Assembly (NCBI GenBank): GCA_041984235.1
Contig: JBHIYN010000001.1
Span: 62,001-126,000 of the forward strand
Length of the DNA stretch: 64,000 nt
Direction: 5' to 3'
From: JBHIYN01 sp041984235
GTDB lineage: Bacteria; Pseudomonadota; Gammaproteobacteria; Ga0077536
Made by a program: the position numbers and the translations under genes
The notes under the pieces: generated by a model
The model's input: the letters and a program-made list of their open reading frames with translations, nothing else
Database searches by the model: none
Told to the model about the DNA's origin: nothing
Part shown: positions 48,760-58,097 of the stretch, one piece after another
Numbering within the stretch: the stretch's first letter is position 1
Layout of the letters: every line of letters begins with the position of its first letter

Positions 48760-48918
48760 GAATCCGCTCTCCCCCGGGGTTTGTTGCTCGAGCGCAGAGC
48801 CTAGCGCAAAACCCGGTGGCAGCGGCAGTCCCTCGCTTGCCATGCCGCAGCGTAGCGGCGAGGATAGCGGCGCGCGCCGCGCCAGGCGCGCGTGCAGCAG
48901 GGGAGAGCGGGCGATCAC

Positions 48919-50490
48919 ATGCGACCGATAGACTACTTCGAACGCGGCCTGCGCCGCGCGCCCGGGCGTGACTTCCTCGTCGGCGAGGACACCCGCTACA
49001 CCTTCAGTGAAGCGGACGCGCGCATCAGCGCCATTGCCCGGGGTCTGTACGCGGCAGGCTTCGAGATCGGTGATTCGATCGCGGTCTACTCGCCCAACCA
49101 CCCGACCGCGGTGGTGTGCGTGTTCGCCAGCATGCGCGCCGGCGGCGCCTGGGTGCCGGTCAACGTGCGCAACTCGGCCGCCGGCAACGCCGAGTACATG
49201 GCCTATGTACGCACGCGCTGGCTGTTCTTTCACTCCGCGGTCGCGGCCGAGGCCGAGGCGGTGATGGCCGAGCTGCCGGAGCTGCGCGGCGCGGTGTGCC
49301 TGGACGGCGAGGCCTGCGGCTGCCCGTCGCTGGAGCAGTTCTGCGCGGCGGGCGCGGACGTCGGCATCCCGGACTGGTCGGATCCCTTCGGCGCGCCGGA
49401 GCTGGTCTTCTCGCGCTGGCCTACCGGTGGCACCACCGGGCCGTCCAAGGGTGTGGAGATGACCAACCAGAACATCGTCACCATGTTCGAACTCGGTCTC
49501 AGGCACTACGTCGGGCAGCGCCGCGACGACATCGTGCATCTCGCGGTTGCGCCGATCACGCACGCGGCCGGGGTCATCATCGGCATCTTTGCCGCCGAGG
49601 GCGGCACCACCATCGTTCACCCCGGCTTCGACGCGGGCGCGGTGCTGGCGGCGATCGAGGCCGAACGTGTCACGCACATCTTCCTGCCACCGACCGCTTA
49701 CTACGCGTTGCTCGACCATCCCGCGGTCGCTGATTACGACCTCTCCAGCCTGCGCCAGGTCCTGATCGCCGCGGCACCGGTGTCGCCGGACAAGTTCCGC
49801 CGCGGGGTCGAGGTCTTCGGCCCGGTGGTGTGCCAGTGCTACGGCCAGGCCGAGGCACCGATGCTGGTGTCGATGCTGGCGCCGGACGTGGTGGCGGCCG
49901 CCGCTGCCGGCGATCATCCCGAACGCCTGCGCAGCTGCGGCCAGGTGACTTCGTGTACCCGCGTCGCCATCCTCGACGACGACGGTCACGAAGTCGCGCG
50001 CGGCGAGCGCGGCGAGATCTGCTGCCGGGGCCCGCTGGTCACGCCGGGCTATTTCGACAAGCCGGACGCGACCGCCGAGGCGCGCAGGTTCGGCTGGCAC
50101 CATACCGGCGACATCGGCTACCTCGACGCCGACGACTACCTCTACATCGTCGACCGCAAGAAGGACATGATCATCACCGGTGGCTTCAACGTCTTCGCGA
50201 CCGAGGTCGAGGGGCCGATCCTGGCACTGCCGGAAGTGCTCGAGTGCGCGGTGATCGGGGTGCCCGACGAGCGCTGGGGCGAGTCGATCAAGGCCGTGGT
50301 GGTGCTGAACGAGGGGGCCGGGCTGGATGCCGCCGGCATTGTCGAGCGCGTGCGACCCAAGCTGGGCAGCGTGAAGACGCCGAAGTCGGTCGAGATCTGG
50401 GAGGCGATACCCAAGACCCCGGTCGGCAAGACCGACAAGAAAGCGATCCGTGCGAAGTTCTGGAGCGACAGCGATCGCGCGGTGAACTGA
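48919..50490 (+). CDS. Acyl-CoA synthetase (AMP-binding family)
   Basis: A 523-residue AMP-forming ligase. The phosphate loop reads PTGGTTGPSKGV, slightly off the usual SGTTGxPKGV; other motifs are normal: YGQAEAP, HTGDIGYLDADDYLYIVDRKKD and the C-terminal lysine in KTPVGKTDKKAIR. It activates a carboxylic acid as its CoA ester. It lies directly upstream of a P450 gene (32 bp) and next to a SnoaL-like gene, consistent with degradation of a hydrophobic or cyclic acid such as a terpenoid or steroid side chain. Confidence 0.9.
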   Translation: MRPIDYFERGLRRAPGRDFLVGEDTRYTFSEADARISAIARGLYAAGFEIGDSIAVYSPNHPTAVVCVFASMRAGGAWVPVNVRNSAAGNAEYMAYVRTRWLFFHSAVAAEAEAVMAELPELRGAVCLDGEACGCPSLEQFCAAGADVGIPDWSDPFGAPELVFSRWPTGGTTGPSKGVEMTNQNIVTMFELGLRHYVGQRRDDIVHLAVAPITHAAGVIIGIFAAEGGTTIVHPGFDAGAVLAAIEAERVTHIFLPPTAYYALLDHPAVADYDLSSLRQVLIAAAPVSPDKFRRGVEVFGPVVCQCYGQAEAPMLVSMLAPDVVAAAAAGDHPERLRSCGQVTSCTRVAILDDDGHEVARGERGEICCRGPLVTPGYFDKPDATAEARRFGWHHTGDIGYLDADDYLYIVDRKKDMIITGGFNVFATEVEGPILALPEVLECAVIGVPDERWGESIKAVVVLNEGAGLDAAGIVERVRPKLGSVKTPKSVEIWEAIPKTPVGKTDKKAIRAKFWSDSDRAVN

Positions 50491-50522
50491 GCGCACGACG
50501 CACACGGCGCGTGCGGGCAGCC

Positions 50523-51830
50523 ATGAGCGGACTGACTCTCGACACCATCGACATCCACCGCCCGCGGCACTACGCGGAGCACGGGTTTCCGTGGCAGGCC
50601 TGGGACCTGTTGCGCGAGCAGGCGCCCGTGTACTGGTACGAACGTCCGGACGTCGAGCCGTTCTGGGCGGTGACCCGCTATGACGACGTGCTGGCCGTTT
50701 CCAACCGGCCCGACGTGTTCATCAACGGCGGGCCGCGCCTGCGCCTGACGCTTAAGGGCTCGCCGGAAATGGGGCGCGCCGGGGTCGACAGTTTCGGGCG
50801 CGACCACGGCTGGGACCCGGACGAGCCGCCGGACCTGGTGTTCATGGACAACCCGCGTCACCGTCACATGCGCAAGCTCACCAGCTGGGCCTACACGCAG
50901 GGTTGCATGCGCGCCATGGGTGCGCACTTCGAGGCGCTGGCAAACGACTTCACGGCAACCTTCGTCGCCGAGCTGGAAGCGGCCGCCGCGCGCGACGAGG
51001 CGGTCGACTTCGTCAGCGGCCTGGCCTGCAAGCTGCCGCTGGCGGCGGTCGGTCAGATCATGGGCCTGGCGCCGGACGACTGGAAGCGCATCCTGGTGTG
51101 GTCGAACGCTGCCGTCGGTGAGGTCGATCCCGGCGACCGCCGGCCCGGCGAGAGCCGCGGCGCGGCCGCTTACCGGCTGATGTACGAGATGCGCGCCTAC
51201 ATCGCCGGCCTGATCGAGGAGAGCCGCGCCAACGGCGCCACGCGCGGCGGCTTCATCGATCGCATGGTGCACACCCCGGTGCACGGCGCGCTGCTCACCG
51301 ATCAGCAGTTGAACGGCTACCTGTTTCTGCTCATCGCCGCCGGCAACGACACCACGCGCAACGCGTTCGCAGGCGGCGTCGCCGCCCTCATCGAGCACCC
51401 CGAACAATGCCGCAGACTGTGCGCCGACCCGTCGCTGCTGCCGCTGGCGGTCGAGGAGATCCTGCGCTGGACCTCACCGGTGGGCAATTTCCTGCGTACC
51501 GCGGTCGAGGACTTCGATCTCGCCGGCACACGCATTGTCGCGGGTGACACGGTCGGGCTGTTCTATCCTTCGGCCAACCGCGACCAGCGCGTGTTCCGCG
51601 ATCCCTACCGTTTCGACATCACGCGCTCGCCCAACCCGCACCTGACCTTCGGCTTCGGCGCCCATTTCTGTCTCGGCACCAACCTGGCCCGCGCCGAGCT
51701 GCTGGCCAGTCTCAGGGCGCTGTTACCTTACCTGTCACGCCTGCGCCTGCACGGTACGCCGACCCGCCTGGCGCAGACCCACGTCATGGGCTACGCGACC
51801 CTGCCGATGCGCATTGCCGCGGCCAGCTGA
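50523..51830 (+). CDS. Cytochrome P450
   Basis: A 435-residue soluble bacterial P450. The I-helix oxygen motif is AAGNDTTRN, the K-helix ExxR is EEILRW, and the heme loop FGFGAHFCLGTNLAR holds the axial Cys. The substrate-binding region is similar in style to CYP107/CYP125-like enzymes, but the subfamily cannot be fixed by eye. It needs a ferredoxin and reductase, neither encoded here. It follows the acyl-CoA ligase gene and precedes the PhyH gene on the same strand. Confidence 0.93.
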   Translation: MSGLTLDTIDIHRPRHYAEHGFPWQAWDLLREQAPVYWYERPDVEPFWAVTRYDDVLAVSNRPDVFINGGPRLRLTLKGSPEMGRAGVDSFGRDHGWDPDEPPDLVFMDNPRHRHMRKLTSWAYTQGCMRAMGAHFEALANDFTATFVAELEAAAARDEAVDFVSGLACKLPLAAVGQIMGLAPDDWKRILVWSNAAVGEVDPGDRRPGESRGAAAYRLMYEMRAYIAGLIEESRANGATRGGFIDRMVHTPVHGALLTDQQLNGYLFLLIAAGNDTTRNAFAGGVAALIEHPEQCRRLCADPSLLPLAVEEILRWTSPVGNFLRTAVEDFDLAGTRIVAGDTVGLFYPSANRDQRVFRDPYRFDITRSPNPHLTFGFGAHFCLGTNLARAELLASLRALLPYLSRLRLHGTPTRLAQTHVMGYATLPMRIAAAS

Positions 51831-51899
51831 GGCGCGGCGGGCGGATCCGGACGCGGTGACGCGCTAGGATCGCGGCAGCGAGGAGAGGAGTCACTACCG

Positions 51900-52751
51900 A
51901 TGGCGGCGCGTAACCTGCCCGAGATCAACGAGAACCCGTTTTCGCCGCGGGCGCAGGCGCTGGAGCGCACCAAGCGCCTGTCGAGCGAGGCCGATCGCGC
52001 GGCCCTCGCCGCCGAACTGGCGGCACTCCGGCGAGACGGTTACGTCATTCTCGAGCGGCACCTCGCGGCGGATCGCGTCGCGCGGCTGCGTGACGAGTTC
52101 GCGCGCCTCAACGGCGGTCATCCGACCGGGACTTCGGACTTCGGTGGCCGCTCCACGCAGCGCCTCTACAACCTCGTGGCGCGCACGCGGCTGGTCGACG
52201 ACCTGTGCCTGGACCCGGCCGTGCTGGCGCTGGTCGAGGGTCACCTGCAGGACCAGGTCCAGCTCTCCATCGCCAGCTCGATCAACCTGCTGCCGGGCGA
52301 GTCCGCGCAGGCCTTTCATCGTGACGACGGCTATTACCCGCTGCCGCGCCCGCACATGCCGCTCAGCGTCAATACCATGTGGGCGATCGACGACTTCACC
52401 GCCGACAACGGCGCCACGCTGCTGCTGCCGGGATCGCACCGCAGCGCGGACGATGAGGCGCCCGCCGATGCCCCGGTGATCCAGGCGACCATGCCGGCCG
52501 GCTCGGTGCTGGTGTGGGACGGCTCGCTGTTTCATGCCGGCGGCGCCAACCTCAGCGATGGCGCGCGCCTCGGCATTACGATCACCTATTGCCGCGCCTG
52601 GCTGCGCCAGCAGGAGAACCAGTTCCTGGGCGTACCGCCGGCGCTGGCGAAGGATCTGCGCCGGCCGCTGCAGAAGCTGCTCGGTTACTGGGTCGCGAAC
52701 AACTTCCTCGGCTACGTCAACGAGGCCAGTCCGAGCGAGTTCCTGAAGTAG
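51900..52751 (+). CDS. Phytanoyl-CoA dioxygenase-family oxygenase
   Basis: A 283-residue Fe(II)/2-oxoglutarate oxygenase: the metal motif is in AFHRDDGYY (HxD) with the distal His in SLFHAGGANLSDG, preceded by NNVGATLLLPGSH-like sequence (DNGATLLLPGSH). It hydroxylates a carbon next to a carbonyl in relatives. It lies 69 bp after the P450 gene on the same strand and is likely part of the same catabolic set. The ATG at 51900 is preceded by GAGGAG about 12 nt upstream. Confidence 0.88.
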   Translation: MAARNLPEINENPFSPRAQALERTKRLSSEADRAALAAELAALRRDGYVILERHLAADRVARLRDEFARLNGGHPTGTSDFGGRSTQRLYNLVARTRLVDDLCLDPAVLALVEGHLQDQVQLSIASSINLLPGESAQAFHRDDGYYPLPRPHMPLSVNTMWAIDDFTADNGATLLLPGSHRSADDEAPADAPVIQATMPAGSVLVWDGSLFHAGGANLSDGARLGITITYCRAWLRQQENQFLGVPPALAKDLRRPLQKLLGYWVANNFLGYVNEASPSEFLK

Positions 52752-52761
52752 GCCGCGCGCG

Positions 52762-53181
52762 ATGCAGAGCTGGCTGGTCAAGACCGAGCCCGGCGAGTAT
52801 GCCTTCGCCGATCTGCTCGCCGCCGGCAGCGACGGCGACGACTGGGACGGGGTACGCAACCACCAGGCAGCCGGCTTCCTGCGCCGCATGCGGGTCGGCG
52901 ACCGCGTGTTCGTCTACCACTCGGGACGCGAGCGTGCGATCGTCGGTACCGCCGAGGTCATCCGCGCGGCGTACCCGGATCCGACCGATGCCAGCGGGCG
53001 CTTCGTCGCCGTGCGGCTGCGCGCGCGGAATGTCCTGCCGCAGCCGGTTACGCTGGCCGCGATCAAGGCCGATGCCGGCTTCGAGGGATTTGCCCTGCTG
53101 CGCCAGTCGCGCCTGTCGGTGATGCCGGTCGAGGGCGGCTACCGGCGGCGCATCGAACGACTGGCGGGCGACGCGGCCTAG
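52762..53181 (+). CDS. EVE domain protein
   Basis: A 139-residue PUA-like EVE domain: SWLVKTEPGEYAFADL at the start, WDGVRNHQAAGFLRRMRVGDRVFVYHSG, then IVGTAEVIRAAYPDPTD. EVE domains bind modified nucleobases or RNA and occur in modification-dependent restriction and in stand-alone proteins. It is 10 bp downstream of the PhyH gene, possibly by chance. Confidence 0.93.
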   Translation: MQSWLVKTEPGEYAFADLLAAGSDGDDWDGVRNHQAAGFLRRMRVGDRVFVYHSGRERAIVGTAEVIRAAYPDPTDASGRFVAVRLRARNVLPQPVTLAAIKADAGFEGFALLRQSRLSVMPVEGGYRRRIERLAGDAA

Positions 53182-53238
53182 CCGGGTCGCTGCATCGCGG
53201 TCGCGCGCCTCCGGCGGACGTGCCCGGGGCGCGGTCCG

Positions 53239-53655
53239 CTACAGCTCCAGGCTGGGGCCGCCGTGGCTGCTCCAGTACGCGTTGTCGTAGTACTCGCGCC
53301 ACTCGTAGATGCGGCCGTCTTCGGTGAGCTCGAACATGCCGCACACCTTGAGCTCCATCTCCCAGGTGCCGCTGCCGCTCCAGTCCCAGCGGTCGACGCG
53401 CTCGGTGATGACGCGGTTGCCGTGGCCGAAGCAGTTGACGAGGGTGAACTCGACCCGCTTCGCCGGCTCGAAGATGGAGGCGATCATCCTGCGCACCTGG
53501 TCCTTGCCGCGGATCGCCTCCAGCGGCTGGTTCAGGTAGCACATGTCGTCCGTCACCCGGGCCATGCAGGCGTCGACGTCGCGGTCGTCCCAGCCCTTGA
53601 GGAAGGCGCGCACGGTGGCCTCGTTGCGCGCCTGTTTGGATGCTTTGTCTGTCAT
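53239..53655 (-). CDS. Limonene-1,2-epoxide hydrolase-like protein A
   Basis: A 138-residue SnoaL/LEH-fold protein. The catalytic set of limonene-epoxide hydrolase can be read: Arg and Asp in TERVDRWDW and a second Asp in EWREYYDN. It is highly similar in pattern to the protein encoded by the next gene (53696-54109), pointing to a local duplication. It likely opens an epoxide or a related ring with water, after P450 or monooxygenase action. The pair is divergent from an AraC regulator. Confidence 0.85.
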   Translation of the reverse strand: MTDKASKQARNEATVRAFLKGWDDRDVDACMARVTDDMCYLNQPLEAIRGKDQVRRMIASIFEPAKRVEFTLVNCFGHGNRVITERVDRWDWSGSGTWEMELKVCGMFELTEDGRIYEWREYYDNAYWSSHGGPSLEL

Positions 53656-53695
53656 CGGGGAATCCTCGGTTGGTGAATCGCGGAACGGGTCGCGT

Positions 53696-54109
53696 TCAGT
53701 CCAGGTGCAGGGTGGGTCCGCCGTTGTCGAACCACATGCGGTTGTCGAAGTAGTCGCGCCAGCCGCAGATGAGGCCGGCGTCGTCGAGGTCGAACATGCC
53801 GATGCACGGCAACCGGAGCTGCCAGCCGTTGCCGTCGAAGTCCCAGCAGTCGAGGCGTTCGGTCACGACTACGTTGCCGTGGCCGAAGCAATTCCGAAGC
53901 TCCCAGTTGACGGCCTTCGACAGCTTCATGATGCCGTCGACGATCTGGCGCACGTCGCGCTGGCCGACGACCGGCTCCAGTGGCTGGTTGATGTAGACGA
54001 TGTCCTCGGACAGGCAGGCCATGGCAGCGTCGCAGTCGACGGCGCCCCAGGCGTCAATGAATTCGCGCACCTTCGCGAGATTGCGTGCGACGTTATCGGA
54101 TGCAGACAT
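53696..54109 (-). CDS. Limonene-1,2-epoxide hydrolase-like protein B
   Basis: A 137-residue paralogue of the neighbouring LEH-like gene: shared blocks include NQPLEPV/NQPLEAI, NCFGHGN and WRDYFDN/WREYYDN, and the catalytic Arg-x-Asp in TERLDCWDF. It is upstream of its paralogue on the same strand, 40 bp apart, so the two are probably transcribed together. Two copies may form a heterodimer or act on different epoxides. Confidence 0.85.
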   Translation of the reverse strand: MSASDNVARNLAKVREFIDAWGAVDCDAAMACLSEDIVYINQPLEPVVGQRDVRQIVDGIMKLSKAVNWELRNCFGHGNVVVTERLDCWDFDGNGWQLRLPCIGMFDLDDAGLICGWRDYFDNRMWFDNGGPTLHLD

Positions 54110-54332
54110 GGAACCTCCTTTGGCGGTCCGCCGCGGCGGGTCATCCTGACGGGATGGCGGCAGCCGACGGCGCTGCCCGGCGCGACACCTCCCCGTCCGG
54201 TGCTGTGCAGCAACGGTTGCCCGTTGCAGCAGGAGAGCCTAGATCCCGCCGCGCCCCGGCCCAAGAGAAGCTCCTGTCAATATCTGTTATTTTGGTGATC
54301 GGCCAGCCCAGGCCGCTTGCTCGAACGCCGGG

Positions 54333-55355
54333 ATGGACGCAACCGCAATCGAAGACCTGACCATGCCGGTGACCTATGGCCGGCACCTGCTGCGCCTGTT
54401 CGAACCGGCCGGTCTGCTCGCCGGGACCGGGCTCGCGGCCACGGACCTGGAGGACCCCGAGCGCCGCATCACGGTGCGCCAGGCCCTGCAGTACATTCGC
54501 AATACGCTGCAGCTGGCCGACGACCCGGCCTGGTACCTGGCCTGGGCCGGCACGCTGGCCGACCACTTTCACGGGCCGATCAGCATCGCGCTGATGAGTG
54601 CGCCGACCCTTGGCGACGGCGTCGATGCTTTCCTGCGTTACTTTCCCAGTCGCGTGCCCTACCTGCACATGCAGGGCCGCACCGAGGGCGACACCTTCCG
54701 CGCCGAGCTGTGCCCGCTGATCGAACTCGGCGCCGCCCGGCCGCTGCTGATCGAAACACCGCTGATCATCCTGCAGCGGCACCTGGTACAGGTCTACGAC
54801 GTCGATTTCGCGCAGGCCGCACTGGAGCTCGATTACCCCCCGACCGACTATGCCGAACGCTACCCGCGCTACTTCCACTGCCCGGTGTGTTTCGAGGCCG
54901 GCGCCAGCGCGCTGGTGTTGCCCGCGACGTGGCGGCAACGGCCCAACCTCGGCTACAGCGAGTCGACCTGGGCGCACGCCATCGGCCAGTGCGAGCAGAC
55001 CATGGCCTCCTCGCGCGAGCGCGAAACGCTGGGCCAGATCCGGCGCTGCCTGTGCCGTGGCTTCGAGGCGCGCGACAAGCGCCGGCCGCTGCCGACCCTG
55101 GACGAGGTCGCGGCCGAGCTGCACCTGACCCCGCGCACCGTGATTCGCCGCCTGCGCGCGCTGGGCACCAGCTACCAGGCCCTGACCGATGACTTCCTGC
55201 GCGTGCGCGCGCGCGAGCTGCTCGCCAACGACGAGATCAGCATCAAGGAAATCGCCGCCGCACTGGGCTTCGACAATCCTTCCAACTTCGGCAAGGTGTT
55301 CAAGCGCTGGTTCGGCGTCTCGCCCGGCGCCTGGCGCAGCTCGTCACGCTCGTGA
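54333..55355 (+). CDS. AraC-family regulator (OruR-like)
   Basis: A 340-residue regulator: the N-terminal 200 residues form the arabinose_bd-type sensing domain seen in OruR/ArgR-like AraC proteins (VTYGRHLLRLFEPAGLL, FHGPISIALMSAPTLGDGV). The C-terminal DNA-binding part carries two helix-turn-helix motifs, DEVAAELHLTPRTVIRRLR and IKEIAAALGFDNPSNFGKVFKRW. It is divergent from the LEH-like pair and likely controls it, and perhaps the acetoacetate-decarboxylase-like gene downstream. Confidence 0.9.
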   Translation: MDATAIEDLTMPVTYGRHLLRLFEPAGLLAGTGLAATDLEDPERRITVRQALQYIRNTLQLADDPAWYLAWAGTLADHFHGPISIALMSAPTLGDGVDAFLRYFPSRVPYLHMQGRTEGDTFRAELCPLIELGAARPLLIETPLIILQRHLVQVYDVDFAQAALELDYPPTDYAERYPRYFHCPVCFEAGASALVLPATWRQRPNLGYSESTWAHAIGQCEQTMASSRERETLGQIRRCLCRGFEARDKRRPLPTLDEVAAELHLTPRTVIRRLRALGTSYQALTDDFLRVRARELLANDEISIKEIAAALGFDNPSNFGKVFKRWFGVSPGAWRSSSRS

Positions 55356-55389
55356 GTGCCGGTGAGGGCGCCGCGGCGGAGCGCGCGCT

Positions 55390-56193
55390 TCAGGCCACGC
55401 GCACCGGCTGCCAGGGCACCTCGTCCTCGTTGTTCATGACGGCGTAGTCGTCGAGCTTGGCGTAGGCGTAGGGCAGGAAGTCGGCCTGCGGCACGCGGGC
55501 AAGCTCGCGGCAGTGCGCGGCGGTGTCGCACTCGGTGTAGGACGCGCCGACCATTTCCACGATTTCGATCTCGCCGAGCGGGTCGAGCCGCGTGTTGGCC
55601 AGGCTGAGCGTGGCCGTGCCGGACTCGCTATGCGCATTGAAAATGCGGAACGAGGCCATGACCAGGATCGGATCCCATTCCAGCCCGTTGCCGTCACATT
55701 TCGGCAGGAACTTGTAATGAAAGTTGGTGAAGCCGGCCGGCGGATTCGCGACCGTCGCCTGCATCTGCGCCTCGACCTCGATGATCGGCCGGCAGTAGCG
55801 CGTGACCGAGCCGCTGAGCCGGTCGCCGTCGCGGTCGAGCTGGGTGATGCCGTGCTTCTTCGGCTCGCCGAAGACCTCGCGCCCGAAGATGATCGCCGCG
55901 TCGCTGGACATCTGCATCGACAGGCAATAGTCACCGACGAGATCGCCGTGGCGGGCCTGCACGTAGAAGCACGCGCCGGAGAACGCATGACAGACGCTGC
56001 TGCGGCCCCAGTGTCCGATGATCAGCGTGGCCAGCGGCTGGTCGGTCGGTTCCAGGCCCGGTGGCAGCACGTGGGCGACGATGTCGGGCCGGGTCAGGTA
56101 TTGCACGCTGAGCAGCTTCGCACTCAGGAAACGGGGCTCGGACAGCGTCGCCTGGATGGCCTCGATCTCGTCTGCGCTCTTGACGAATCCCAT
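55390..56193 (-). CDS. Acetoacetate decarboxylase-family protein
   Basis: A 267-residue protein of the ADC fold. The Schiff-base lysine pair is present in VFGEPKKHGITQL. The protein also has AFSGACFYVQAR and NFHYKFLPKCDGN. It probably decarboxylates a beta-keto acid or catalyses a related Schiff-base reaction on a ring-cleavage product. GGGGAG precedes the ATG at 56193. It lies convergent with the AraC gene and 110 bp downstream of the ThDP decarboxylase gene, on the same strand. Confidence 0.83.
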   Translation of the reverse strand: MGFVKSADEIEAIQATLSEPRFLSAKLLSVQYLTRPDIVAHVLPPGLEPTDQPLATLIIGHWGRSSVCHAFSGACFYVQARHGDLVGDYCLSMQMSSDAAIIFGREVFGEPKKHGITQLDRDGDRLSGSVTRYCRPIIEVEAQMQATVANPPAGFTNFHYKFLPKCDGNGLEWDPILVMASFRIFNAHSESGTATLSLANTRLDPLGEIEIVEMVGASYTECDTAAHCRELARVPQADFLPYAYAKLDDYAVMNNEDEVPWQPVRVA

Positions 56194-56303
56194 GGCAGTC
56201 TCCCCTGATGACAGTGATTCGATGCACGACGGCGCGCCCACTATGCCGCGATTGCGCGCTACTTGTCACTGCCCCGGGAGCGCGGCCCGGGGCGCGGCCG
56301 GAC

Positions 56304-57941
56304 TCAGACCCGCTGGCGCAGCTCGCTGGTGAGCCGCTCCAGGGCCGGGGAGATATCGTCACCGGCCAGCCGGACGTGGATGATGGCGAGATTGCCGGTA
56401 TCGGCCAGCGCCGCGGCCAGGGCCTCGGCGAAGGTTTCCTCGGTGGCCGCGACGTAGCCCCGGCCGGCGCCGAGCACGCGCGGGATCTCGGCCACGTTCC
56501 AGGCCTGAACGTCGTTGAAGGCGCCGTCCAGCATGGGCCGTTCGGTGGCGTAACCGAGGTTGTCGAGCACCACCACGATCGGGGTCAGACCGTACCGCAC
56601 CGCCGTGGTCAGCTCCATGCCGGTCATCTGGAAGGCGCCGTCGCCGACCAGCACCAGGGGCCGCCACGCGGGTTCGGCGAGCTGCAGGGCGAGTGCCGCC
56701 GGCACCGCGAAGCCGAGCGAGGCGTAGTAGGCGCAGGCGATGAACTCGGAGCGCGAGTGGATGGTGAGGTCGATGGCCCCGAACAGCGCGTCGCCCGGAT
56801 CCGCGACGACCGCGATGTCCTCCGCCAGCATCGCGTCGAGACACTCGAACACCCGCGCCACCGATACCGGGTAGTCGGCCTGCGGCGAGAACGCCGCGGC
56901 GCCGGCGTGACAGCTCGGCGGCAGCGGTCCGCGCCGTTGCAGCGGTGCTTCGACCAGCGCCTCGAGGAAGGTGCGCAGGTCGATGCCGTGGTAATGATGG
57001 CGGCGAATGCTGAGCTCTTCGGCGGTCGCCTGGATCATCTTTGCCGGATCGATGTTGGCGGTGAAGATGCCGGTATCGAGATCGGTCATCATGGCGCCGA
57101 GATTGAGCACGCAATCGCTGCTCTCGACCGCCGCGCGGGTCACTTCGTTGGACAGGCTGCCCGCGTAGACGCCGACGAAACCCGGTAGCTCCTCGTTGAC
57201 CACCGACTTGCCCATGATGGTCGTGGCGAAGCGGATTCCCGACTTGCCGATGAGCTCGATCAGCCGATCCTGCAGGCCGAAGCGGTGCAGGTCGACGCCG
57301 AGCAGCAGCATCGGGCTGCGCGCCGCGTTGAGCATGGCGACGGCTTCGTCCAGCGCCTCGCGCAGCGTCGCGTCGTCGACCACCCGTGCCGGAAGCGGCG
57401 GCGCGGTCGCCAGGTCGGTCACGGCCAGGCCCGCGCAGTCGCGCGGCAGCTCGATATAGACCGGACGCTTGGCGCGCTCGGCGGCGTTCAGCACGCGCGC
57501 AATCTCGCGCACCGCGGTGGCGGGATCGTCGAGCACCGCCTGGGCCACGGTGACCTCGCGGAACACGCGCATCTGCGTGCCGAAATCGCGCACGCGATGA
57601 TGCAGCAGCGCATCTCCCGTGATCTCGCGCACGCCCGGCGCACCGCTGATGACCACCACCGGGGAGCGTTCGGCGTAGGCCTGGGCGGTGGAGTTGACCA
57701 GCTTCAGGCCGCCGACGCCGTAGGTCACCGCCACCGCGCCGAGGCCGCGCACGCGCGCATAGGCATCGGCGGCGAAGCCGGCGGCCTGCTCGTCGCAGGT
57801 GTTGACAAGATCGAGGTCGGAGACTTCGATCTCGTGGAACAGGCCGAGCGCATAGTCACCGGGAATGCCGAACACGTGACCGAGTCCGCGCTCGGCGAGG
57901 GCGTTGATCAGCGTGCGGGCGATGGTCGGCGCGTTGGGCAT
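56304..57941 (-). CDS. Thiamine-diphosphate-dependent decarboxylase (indolepyruvate/pyruvate type)
   Basis: A 545-residue ThDP enzyme: N-terminal catalytic Glu in NTCDEQAAGFAADAYAR, and the ThDP/Mg motif GDGAFQMTGMELTTAVRYG...VLDN in the C-terminal third. The overall pattern fits phenylpyruvate/indolepyruvate or pyruvate decarboxylases rather than acetolactate synthase. It would convert a 2-keto acid to an aldehyde, which the tungsten or alcohol enzymes nearby could use. Start at 57941. It is divergent from an MFS gene. Confidence 0.9.
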   Translation of the reverse strand: MPNAPTIARTLINALAERGLGHVFGIPGDYALGLFHEIEVSDLDLVNTCDEQAAGFAADAYARVRGLGAVAVTYGVGGLKLVNSTAQAYAERSPVVVISGAPGVREITGDALLHHRVRDFGTQMRVFREVTVAQAVLDDPATAVREIARVLNAAERAKRPVYIELPRDCAGLAVTDLATAPPLPARVVDDATLREALDEAVAMLNAARSPMLLLGVDLHRFGLQDRLIELIGKSGIRFATTIMGKSVVNEELPGFVGVYAGSLSNEVTRAAVESSDCVLNLGAMMTDLDTGIFTANIDPAKMIQATAEELSIRRHHYHGIDLRTFLEALVEAPLQRRGPLPPSCHAGAAAFSPQADYPVSVARVFECLDAMLAEDIAVVADPGDALFGAIDLTIHSRSEFIACAYYASLGFAVPAALALQLAEPAWRPLVLVGDGAFQMTGMELTTAVRYGLTPIVVVLDNLGYATERPMLDGAFNDVQAWNVAEIPRVLGAGRGYVAATEETFAEALAAALADTGNLAIIHVRLAGDDISPALERLTSELRQRV

Positions 57942-58097
57942 GACGAGGGCTCGTTGGCGGCGTAAGGGGAATTGTAGCGTGCACGGTCGGCGCATCGCGC
58001 CGCGCTTCCATTGCCCGCGCGCGAGGTTTGTGCAAGCCTTACGCCTCGCGCCGGGCCGTCGTCCGAGACCCGCACCGTCACCTGCCGGAGAATCCGT

